Assembly (NCBI GenBank): GCA_030425195.1
Contig: JAUIAV010000006.1
Span: 203,658 to 267,657 of the forward strand
Direction: 5' to 3'
Source of the DNA: Gammaproteobacteria bacterium
Lineage (GTDB): Bacteria; Pseudomonadota; Gammaproteobacteria; Pseudomonadales; Azotimanducaceae
DNA length: 64,000 nt
Shown here: positions 38,727 to 45,448 of the stretch, in pieces
Numbering within the stretch: position 1 is the first letter of the stretch
Layout: each line of letters begins with the position of its first letter
Translations under genes and position numbers: made by a program
The notes under the pieces: model-generated
Database searches by the model: none
Told to the model about the DNA's origin: nothing
Seen by the model: the letters and a program-made list of their open reading frames with translations, nothing else

Positions 38727-39182
38727 ATGAAGCTGCTGAAGGCGGCCGACATCGCCGCCATGCCGGAACGGGCACATCGTCACCAGTTCAACGATAACGC
38801 CGTTCGCATGACCCGCACCCTGGGTAGGCCCGGCGGCCTGGAGCACCTGGGTGTGCATCTCATCCGCCTGGAACCGGGGTTCGACAGCACCCAGTTTCAC
38901 TATCACGATGCCGACGAGGAATTCGTTCTCATTCTCTCCGGGCATGGCAAGGCGCACATCGGCGACGGGACCTTCGACGTGGGCCCCGGAGACTTCATGG
39001 GCTTCCCCGCGCCGTCTCCCGGCCATGGCCTGCACAACGACTCGGACGAGGACCTGGTCTATCTGGTGGGTGGTGAGTCGAATCCGGCGGACGTGGTCCA
39101 CTACCCGTGGATCCGCCGGACGATGATCAAATCCCACGGCCGCCGGTCCTGGGTGGACTGGGACGACCTGCACGAGCTCTGA
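38727..39182 (+). CDS. Cupin-domain protein
   Basis: A 151-residue single-domain cupin. Motif 1 is FHYHDADEEFVLILSGHG and motif 2 is PAPSPGHGLHNDSDEDLVYL, supplying His and Glu metal ligands. The pattern resembles the GNAT-associated uncharacterised cupins. The substrate is unknown. It follows hisC by 18 bp with GGGAG before the ATG. Confidence 0.87.
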   Translation: MKLLKAADIAAMPERAHRHQFNDNAVRMTRTLGRPGGLEHLGVHLIRLEPGFDSTQFHYHDADEEFVLILSGHGKAHIGDGTFDVGPGDFMGFPAPSPGHGLHNDSDEDLVYLVGGESNPADVVHYPWIRRTMIKSHGRRSWVDWDDLHEL

Positions 39183-39188
39183 AACGGC

Positions 39189-39953
39189 ATGTTTCCTCTC
39201 TCGGATGACAATCCGACCAGCCGGACACCGTTCGCCACCATCGTGCTGATCGGGCTGAACGTCCTGGTCTGGGTCTTCGTCCAGGGGCTCGGTGCACCCG
39301 GGCCGCTGGCCGAATCGCTCTGTCACTACGGCCTGATTCCGGGAGATCTCCTGGGCACCATCGCGCCCGGCACCCGCCAGCCTCTCTCGGACACCCTGGT
39401 CTGTGTCCTGGATGGCAATGGCAGCGGCACCTCGGTGGTCACCTCCATGTTTCTGCACGGCGGCTGGTTCCACATCATCGGCAACCTCTGGTTCCTCTGG
39501 GTGTTCGGCGACAACGTCGAGGACGTCATGGGACCGGTCCGTTTCGTGATCTTCTATCTGCTCTGCGGTCTGTGCGCAGCGGGCGCCCAGGTGATCACCG
39601 ACATGAACAGCACCCTGCCCATGGTGGGGGCGTCCGGCGCGATCGGCGGCGTGATGGGCGCCTATGCCCTCCTGTTCCCCCGGGCGAGGGTCAACACCCT
39701 CGTCTTCCTGGGTTTCTACATCACCACCATCGGTGTTCCCGCCGTGTTCATGCTCGGCTACTGGTTTCTGCTGCAGATTCTCGGCGGTCTGCCTGCCCTC
39801 GGGTCCGGAAAAGGCGGCGTCGCCTTCTGGGCTCACGTGGGCGGATTCGTGGCGGGTCTGGCACTGATCGGTGCCTTCACCCGCTCCGACTATCTCCGCG
39901 CCTACCGGACCCCGCTCAGAAAACGGGGCCGGGACGACGGCCGGTGGTTCTGA
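39189..39953 (+). CDS. Rhomboid-family intramembrane serine protease
   Basis: A 254-residue membrane protein with six or seven helices. The catalytic Ser is in GASGAIGGVMGAY and the catalytic His in FWAHVGGFVAGL. The family motif HGGWFHIIGNLWFLWVFGDNVED precedes them. Rhomboids cut transmembrane segments of membrane proteins. It ends the chain that began at argC and converges with the sugar dehydrogenase gene 6 bp away. Confidence 0.93.
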   Translation: MFPLSDDNPTSRTPFATIVLIGLNVLVWVFVQGLGAPGPLAESLCHYGLIPGDLLGTIAPGTRQPLSDTLVCVLDGNGSGTSVVTSMFLHGGWFHIIGNLWFLWVFGDNVEDVMGPVRFVIFYLLCGLCAAGAQVITDMNSTLPMVGASGAIGGVMGAYALLFPRARVNTLVFLGFYITTIGVPAVFMLGYWFLLQILGGLPALGSGKGGVAFWAHVGGFVAGLALIGAFTRSDYLRAYRTPLRKRGRDDGRWF

Positions 39954-39959
39954 GGCGCC

Positions 39960-42218
39960 TCAGAGACCGTCGATCCAGTTGCCGATGAGCTCGACCGCTG
40001 CGTCGTCCACCTTGTGGCTGCCGAGCGGCGGCATCCGGTCGCCGTCCAGGACGGACAGGCGCAGCCAGAGCACACTCCGGTCCCGGTCGCCTGCCGCGAG
40101 AATCCTGGCGTCGGTCACGCCGGGCGAGCCGGCGTTCGGCGCCACCTCCAGTGCATTCATGTCCGCGAGCGCGGTGTCGTAGCGCAGGTCCAGGGCAGTC
40201 GGAGCCGGTCCGCCCGGCTGGTGGCACTGGGCACAGTTCACGGCCAGATAGGCTCTGGCACGGATGTCCGTTGCCGCGGCGGTATCCATCAGGCCCGGGT
40301 AGGCCTCGTAGGCGTCTGCCTCTCCGATATCGGTGCTGAACAGCCCGATGTTGTTCCAGCTCCGCAGCTGATTGTCCGTCGCGGCCGGATAGGCGAACGA
40401 CCGATTCAGCTGCCGGGTACGGACTCCGAGCACGAAACCGGAGGCCTGGGTATGACAGCCGAGGCAGTCCGTGCGGGAGGGATATTCGTAGAGCTGATCT
40501 TCCGTGCCGCCGGCCGCCAGGGAGACGGTGATCGTCTCGGACTCCCGGCTGGCGAGCAGATCGGCGTCCGCGCCGCTCCAGCGATAGGTGAACCCCTGCC
40601 AGCCGTCGTTCCGGTACACGAGCAGTCGTGTCTCCAGCCGCCGCCGGCTGTTCGGATCCCCCTCCGTCAGCTCGATCTCGAAGTGTTTGACGATGACGGT
40701 GCCGATGGGGAAAGACCAGGGGCCGGTACCGCTGAAATTCACCGTCTCTCCATCCGGCACGGCGATCCAGCGCCGTTTCAGAGTCCCGTCGGACCAGAAC
40801 GGCTGGTTGAGCTCGTATTCGATGAAGCCGGCTGCCGGTGTGAGGTTGTCGAGGTCGGCGAATACGCCGGTGTCCGAGAGCAGCGGCGGCGGGTCGGAAG
40901 GCGCCCCTCCGGTGAGCTCGCGGAACTGATAGATCGTGCCGCTGCCGGTGACCACATGAACGTCCGCATCGGTGTCCTCGCCGAAAGACGTGACGCCTGG
41001 CATGCTCGCAATCAGCTCGTTGCCGACGACGCTGCCGCTGCCCGGATCCCGGTTCAGCGCCCAGATGTTTCCGGTGCTGTTGTCGCCATGGAGATACCGT
41101 CCCTGCAGCGAAGGGACTCTGCTGCCCCGGTAGACGTAGCCGCCGATGATGGCCCGGGCGTCCGTTCGCCCGTAGTCGATGACGGGGAACGTGAAGGCGG
41201 ATGCCGGCAGCGAGTTGGCGGAGCCATCGTAGGGCAGATTGCCCTCATAGACCCGCCAGCCATAGTTTCCGCCGGCCTCGATGATGTCCACCTCTTCCCG
41301 CTCCGCCTGGCCCACGTCCCCGGCCCAGAGCGTTCCCGATGCCCGGTCGAAGGAAAACCGGAACGGATTGCGCAGACCGTAGGCGTAGATCTCCGGCAGG
41401 AATCCGGCCTGACCGACGAAAGGATTGTCAGGGGGGATGTCGTAGGCGTCTGCCGGATCGGCGGGATGGACATCCAGTCGCAACAGACTGCCCAGGAGGC
41501 TGGTGGTGGTCTGAGCGGTGTTGTCCGGGTCGCCTCCGCTGCCCCCATCGCCGAGCGCCACGTACAGATTGGCATCCGGGCCGAAGGCCAGCATACCCGC
41601 GTTGTGATTGGCGTAAGGCTGATCGAGTTCGAGGATCACTTTCTCCGTGCCTGGTGTCACCTGATCGGTGGCCGCATCCCAGGTGAACCGGGAGATCCGC
41701 GCGACGTGGTCCACCCCGGGCCCGGACGTTCCGGTCAGGGACTGATGCACGTAGACGTAGCGATTGCTCGCAAAGTCCGGGTCGAACGCGAAGCCCAGCA
41801 GACCCTTTTCCCCGGCGAACGAGATCCGGCCGGACAGGTCGAGCACGGTCCGGCTGGCAGCCGCGCCTGCATCGTCATCGAACACCTGCACGGTGCCGGA
41901 CTGCTGAACCACCACCAGGCGGTTCTCCCCCGGTACCGCCGTCAGGAAGACGGCGGCGGGAAAACTCAGCGCCGGAAAGGAGGTCTCCAGATCGTAGGAT
42001 CCTAGCGAACCGCTGTCGACGGGAATCGCCAGAGCAGCCACCGGAGTCCGGCTCGTGAGGCCGAAGGGGTCGGTGTTCGTCACCGGCGGTGCTGGAGCAG
42101 GCCGGTTCTGTGATCCGCCGCCGCCACCCCCACACCCTGCCGATGCGATGAGAACAGCCGTGGCCAGCAGCACGGCCCCGCCGCAGAAAGTTCCGCGCTG
42201 ATCAGGCTCTGTGTGCAT
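39960..42218 (-). CDS. PQQ-type sugar dehydrogenase fused to a diheme cytochrome domain, lipoprotein
   Basis: A 752-residue exported protein. After a lipoprotein signal (VLIASAGC) comes a soluble glucose/sorbosone dehydrogenase-type propeller (about residues 70-430: EKGLLGFAFDPDF, NHNAGMLAFGPDANLYVALGDGG, GNYGWRVYEG). A C-terminal region of about 310 residues follows, with two haem c sites, CLGCH and CAQCH, resembling the SO2930-type diheme cytochromes. The fusion could oxidise a sugar and pass electrons straight to haem. AAGGAGG lies six bases before the ATG at 42218. Confidence 0.88.
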   Translation of the reverse strand: MHTEPDQRGTFCGGAVLLATAVLIASAGCGGGGGGSQNRPAPAPPVTNTDPFGLTSRTPVAALAIPVDSGSLGSYDLETSFPALSFPAAVFLTAVPGENRLVVVQQSGTVQVFDDDAGAAASRTVLDLSGRISFAGEKGLLGFAFDPDFASNRYVYVHQSLTGTSGPGVDHVARISRFTWDAATDQVTPGTEKVILELDQPYANHNAGMLAFGPDANLYVALGDGGSGGDPDNTAQTTTSLLGSLLRLDVHPADPADAYDIPPDNPFVGQAGFLPEIYAYGLRNPFRFSFDRASGTLWAGDVGQAEREEVDIIEAGGNYGWRVYEGNLPYDGSANSLPASAFTFPVIDYGRTDARAIIGGYVYRGSRVPSLQGRYLHGDNSTGNIWALNRDPGSGSVVGNELIASMPGVTSFGEDTDADVHVVTGSGTIYQFRELTGGAPSDPPPLLSDTGVFADLDNLTPAAGFIEYELNQPFWSDGTLKRRWIAVPDGETVNFSGTGPWSFPIGTVIVKHFEIELTEGDPNSRRRLETRLLVYRNDGWQGFTYRWSGADADLLASRESETITVSLAAGGTEDQLYEYPSRTDCLGCHTQASGFVLGVRTRQLNRSFAYPAATDNQLRSWNNIGLFSTDIGEADAYEAYPGLMDTAAATDIRARAYLAVNCAQCHQPGGPAPTALDLRYDTALADMNALEVAPNAGSPGVTDARILAAGDRDRSVLWLRLSVLDGDRMPPLGSHKVDDAAVELIGNWIDGL

Positions 42219-42338
42219 GCCGCCTCCTTCAATCGTGCCGTACATGCTACGCCATGCTGATTGCGAACGGACGTGAGTTCGGCGAACCTGTTCACTGAAT
42301 ACGCATCCGCGAACACAGACCGAGGGAGAGACCGAATC

Positions 42339-43244
42339 ATGACCCAGCTACCTGCCGTCAGCCTGGCTGCCGTACCCGGCCGCCGCATGGCCATTCTCGA
42401 GATCGCAAAGGAGGTGGAGAAACGGGGCTTTCCGGGGATCTACGGCCCGAGCCTGTCCGACAACCTGGCTCTGTGCGAGGCCATCGCCCTGGTCACGGAG
42501 CGGATAGAGATCGGCACGAGCATCACACCCATCTATACCCGCAACGTGAACGATTTCGCCCAGACCGCCGGCTTCATTCATGAAGTCTCCGGGGGACGGT
42601 TCCGGTTCGGGATCGGTGTCAGCCACGAACCGGCCATGAAGCGCATGGGGGTCACCCAGGGCAAGCCGCTGGCCGACATGCGCAGATTCGTGGAAGACCT
42701 GCGCGCGGTACCGAGAGCGGGCGAGATGCCGCCCATCGTTCTGGCAACCCTCAGGGACCGGATGATCCGGCTCGCGGAGAAAATCGGTCAGGGAATGGTG
42801 TTCGCCAACGGTGCACGTTCCCACATGGGCCATTCACTGGCCCAGCTTTCCGACGCCACCCGCACCGGGGGCGGGTTCTTCATCGGCAACATGATCCCCA
42901 CCACCATCTCCGATGACGAGCAGGCGGCAATGGCGGTGAACCGCCGTACGCTGACCAGCTACGCCACACTGCCGAACTACCGGAACTACTGGAAGGAAGC
43001 CGGCTACGAGCAGGAGATGACGGACGTGGAAACGGCTCTGGCGGCTGGGGACATGGAAGCCGTCGCCGCCAGCCTTTCGGACCGCTGGCTCGCGGACACC
43101 ACGCTGTTCGGCTCGAAGGCCAAGGTGAGAGAAGGGATCGAAGCCTGGTTCGATGCGGGCATCACGACCCCGATCATCGTGCCATCCGCCGTCAAAGGCG
43201 GACAGATGCAGGCTCTGCAGGAATTTTTCGACCTCTGGGACTGA
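42339..43244 (+). CDS. LLM-class flavin-dependent oxidoreductase
   Basis: A 301-residue TIM-barrel protein of the luciferase-like monooxygenase family. IYGPSLSDNLALCEAIALVTERIEIGTSITPIYTR and FRFGIGVSHEP are family segments. Members use F420 or FMN; which is used here cannot be told. The ATG at 42339 has GGGAGAG upstream. It is divergent from the sugar dehydrogenase-cytochrome fusion. Confidence 0.88.
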   Translation: MTQLPAVSLAAVPGRRMAILEIAKEVEKRGFPGIYGPSLSDNLALCEAIALVTERIEIGTSITPIYTRNVNDFAQTAGFIHEVSGGRFRFGIGVSHEPAMKRMGVTQGKPLADMRRFVEDLRAVPRAGEMPPIVLATLRDRMIRLAEKIGQGMVFANGARSHMGHSLAQLSDATRTGGGFFIGNMIPTTISDDEQAAMAVNRRTLTSYATLPNYRNYWKEAGYEQEMTDVETALAAGDMEAVAASLSDRWLADTTLFGSKAKVREGIEAWFDAGITTPIIVPSAVKGGQMQALQEFFDLWD

Positions 43245-43288
43245 ATTGGGATAAATTCTCGCAGACTAGCCTTCAGACGGGCCAATTC

Positions 43289-43320
43289 GAGATAACAACC
43301 CGGAAACCATGAGATAACAT
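43289..43320. repeat. Direct repeat GAGATAACA upstream of the small DUF6356 gene
   Basis: GAGATAACA occurs at 43289-43297 and 43311-43319, 22 bp apart (about two helical turns), with a related GGGATAAAT at 43248-43256. The position 45-75 bp upstream of the next start suggests binding sites for an activator on one face of the DNA. No known regulator motif is recognised. Confidence 0.35.
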
Positions 43321-43362
43321 GATTTCAACTTCAGATGCCGGACTGGCAGGAGAGGAAATCAG

Positions 43363-43596
43363 ATGCTGGACAAACTGCTCATGGAACACCCCCGCGACAT
43401 CGGCGAAAGCTACGGTGAGCACGCCGGGCATGCGCTGTTCATCGGCACCAGACTCCTGATGGCCGGTCTCGCGTGCCTCGTTCACGCCGTGCTGCCGGGC
43501 CTCTTCGTGCGCACAGCCAGCGCGGCTGTCGAGGATGTTCAGACTCTGATGACGAAGCGTTCGACCGCTGAACGTATGGATGAACAGGCCGCCTGA
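43363..43596 (+). CDS. DUF6356 family small membrane protein
   Basis: A 77-residue protein with the pattern HPRDIGESYGEHAGHALFIG, one hydrophobic helix (LLMAGLACLVHAVLPGLF) and the TASAAVEDV segment, as in the DUF6356 family. The function is unknown. AGGAGAGGAAA precedes the ATG. Its stop codon lies inside the first unit of a 20-bp tandem repeat. Confidence 0.8.
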   Translation: MLDKLLMEHPRDIGESYGEHAGHALFIGTRLLMAGLACLVHAVLPGLFVRTASAAVEDVQTLMTKRSTAERMDEQAA

Positions 43597-43650
43597 AGGC
43601 GAAGACAGTGGCCTGAAGGCCCAGTCAGTGGCCTGAAGGCCCGGTCAGTC
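43591..43650. repeat. Three tandem 20-bp repeats at the end of converging genes
   Basis: Units at 43591-43610, 43611-43630 and 43631-43650, each starting GCCTGAAGGC. The second and third differ at only two positions; the first has GAAGA in place of CCAGT/CCGGT. Each of the last two carries GGCCTGAAGGCC, a self-complementary 4-bp arm hairpin. The first unit contains the stop of the DUF6356 gene and the last reaches the stop of the metallo-beta-lactamase-fold gene. Confidence 0.9.
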
Positions 43651-44712
43651 GCCCGCCTTCAGACTGTCCGCGGTCTGCTCGCTGACGATGATGGAGAAAC
43701 CCTCGAACCGGTACTGACGATTGTCGTCCGTCGTATCGAAGCGCCCCTCCCCGGCCGCAACCTGATCGAAAGCCTCGGCCAGCCGGATCAGATACTCCCC
43801 GCCGACCAGTCCCTGATTGTGGCCGGGTAGAATATGGCTCACCAGCGGCGCCATGGACGCCAGCCGGTGTGCCGACGCCCGGTAATCCTCGAAACTCGAA
43901 CCTGGAATGTGCGTGTACAGGGGGGCCGGATAGAAAGTGTCGCCGGTGAACAGGAGGCGCCGCTCCCGGTCGAGCAGGCACAGCGAGTCCGGCGCATGTC
44001 CCGGCGTCAGCAGCACCTCGAGCGTTCTGCCGCCAAGCTCGATCAGCGCCCCCTCACCGACGAACTCGTCGATCTCGTACCCGGGATTGGCAAAGGTCGC
44101 AGGATCGAATCCCGGCGGCAGCGGTTTCCAGATCCACCCCGGTGACACCGCCTCTTTCAGCTGCTCGTGATCGAGTCCCGTCATCCGGGACCGGGTGTAG
44201 GGGTGATCCGGACCATAGAGAAAGTCGAACTGATGATTACCGCCAATGTGGTCGTAGTGGCTGTGAGAGTTCAGCACCACCACGGGAAGATCGGTGAGTC
44301 CGGCGATCAGCGCACCCATGTCTCCGATCCCGAGTCCGGTATCGAACAGCAGCGCACGCTCGCTGCCCAGAATCAGATAGGACACCACCTCTTCGAACTG
44401 GCCCGGCTCATAGATGGCCAGCACGTCCGGCAGCACCCGGTATACCTCGAACCATCCAGACCCGTCATCGAGCCGCTCGAACGCAGCCCACTCGGGTCTC
44501 GGCAGCGCATCCCACCAGTTTTCCGTGTCGGTGCCCCGGTTTCCCACGCCTTCGGCGGCTTCGGCTTCCGGCGAGGCCAGCTCCCCGGCCGGTTGTGCCG
44601 GGGCGTTCGACGCAGTGTCACCACAGCCTGCCAGCAGCAGAAGCATCAGGACGGACATCGATCGGATACGACGGCGGCAGGCGGTACGGCGGTTCACTGA
44701 GGGGACGATCAT
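43645..44712 (-). CDS. Metallo-beta-lactamase-fold lipoprotein
   Basis: A 355-residue exported hydrolase: lipoprotein signal with LLLAGC, a 40-residue linker, then an MBL fold with metal ligands in SHSHYDHIGGNH, TPGHAPDSLCLL, FTGDTFYPAPLY and LPGHNQ. The fold is of the glyoxalase II/hydrolase type, not a specific beta-lactamase subclass I can name. The first ATG gives an Arg-rich signal n-region; an ATG 18 codons in is possible. It is divergent from the molybdenum hydroxylase operon. Confidence 0.88.
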   Translation of the reverse strand: MIVPSVNRRTACRRRIRSMSVLMLLLLAGCGDTASNAPAQPAGELASPEAEAAEGVGNRGTDTENWWDALPRPEWAAFERLDDGSGWFEVYRVLPDVLAIYEPGQFEEVVSYLILGSERALLFDTGLGIGDMGALIAGLTDLPVVVLNSHSHYDHIGGNHQFDFLYGPDHPYTRSRMTGLDHEQLKEAVSPGWIWKPLPPGFDPATFANPGYEIDEFVGEGALIELGGRTLEVLLTPGHAPDSLCLLDRERRLLFTGDTFYPAPLYTHIPGSSFEDYRASAHRLASMAPLVSHILPGHNQGLVGGEYLIRLAEAFDQVAAGEGRFDTTDDNRQYRFEGFSIIVSEQTADSLKAGD

Positions 44713-44799
44713 CTGGACGGCTGCTCCGACTGAGAGAGCGGGACTGTATCAGCCGGATCCGGCAGCAGGCCAGGGCTGCGGCGGCGACCGGGATATCTT

Positions 44800-44821
44800 C
44801 AGGAGGTTCCTGGTGTAGAAT
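44800..44821 (+). promoter_or_regulatory. Putative promoter with palindrome before the molybdenum hydroxylase operon
   Basis: A palindrome CAGGA-GGT-TCCTG (44800-44812) lies immediately upstream of a TAGAAT -10-like hexamer (44816-44821), 22 bp before the GTG start. No good -35 is visible, which suggests an activator-dependent or repressed promoter. Confidence 0.4.
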
Positions 44822-44842
44822 CGCCAAAGGGGGTACCAAGCC

Positions 44843-45448
44843 GTGACATCAAATCTTTCCCGACGCCGTTTCATCAAAGGCGTCATTGCTTCCAGTGCTG
44901 CGGCAGCGACCAGTTCCGCCTGGTATTCGGCTGCCGCGAACGATCGGCCCGCAGGTGCCGTCGAGCGCCTGGTCACGCTGAACGTGAATGGCCGCAAGCG
45001 TCCGGTAGACGTGCTGCCGCAGGAAACGCTGGCACACACGCTGCGCTACAAACTCGGTCTGACGGGAACCAAGCTCGGCTGCAACCGGGGTGAATGCGGC
45101 GCCTGCACCGTGCTGGTGGACGACATCAATCACTACGCCTGCTCCATGCTCACCCACAGCGTCCGGGGTCGTGCCGTCGTCACCGTGGAAGGATTACAGC
45201 GCAGTTCCGGCGAGCTGCACCCGGTGCAGCAGGCCTTCATCGACGAGCTGGCGCCGCAGTGCGGCTTCTGTACACCGGGGCAGATCATGTCGGCCGTGGC
45301 CCTGTTGAAAGACAATCCGAACCCGACCCGCGAGGAGGCCCGCCAGGCTCTGGCCGGTAATCTCTGCCGGTGCGGGGCATACGATCACTACCTGAACGCG
45401 GTGGAACGTGCCGCGAAATCTCTGCGTGCGGAGGGACAGATCACATGA
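44843..45448 (+). CDS. Molybdenum hydroxylase small subunit, [2Fe-2S], with Tat signal
   Basis: A 201-residue iron-sulfur subunit of the xanthine dehydrogenase/aldehyde oxidoreductase family. It has a twin-arginine signal (SRRRFIKG then an Ala/Ser-rich stretch), a plant-type [2Fe-2S] ferredoxin domain (GCNRGECGACTV) and an all-helical second cluster domain (QCGFCTPGQ, NLCRCGAYDHY). The Tat signal is the only export signal in the complex, so the partner subunits probably ride with it to the periplasm. Start GTG with AAAGGGGG upstream. It overlaps the large-subunit gene by ATGA. Confidence 0.94.
   Translation: MTSNLSRRRFIKGVIASSAAAATSSAWYSAAANDRPAGAVERLVTLNVNGRKRPVDVLPQETLAHTLRYKLGLTGTKLGCNRGECGACTVLVDDINHYACSMLTHSVRGRAVVTVEGLQRSSGELHPVQQAFIDELAPQCGFCTPGQIMSAVALLKDNPNPTREEARQALAGNLCRCGAYDHYLNAVERAAKSLRAEGQIT

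Noticed and set aside
40014..42005. A 663-codon plus-strand open frame
   Set aside because: It lies fully antisense to the sugar dehydrogenase-cytochrome fusion, whose motifs, signal and ribosome-binding site are clear. Long antisense frames are expected in DNA this GC-rich; many others (for example 15486-17486, 19237-20952 minus, 25519-26955) were dropped for the same reason.
43591..43650. CRISPR array
   Set aside because: The three 20-bp units are directly adjacent with no variable spacers and lie in gene ends. They are a simple tandem repeat.
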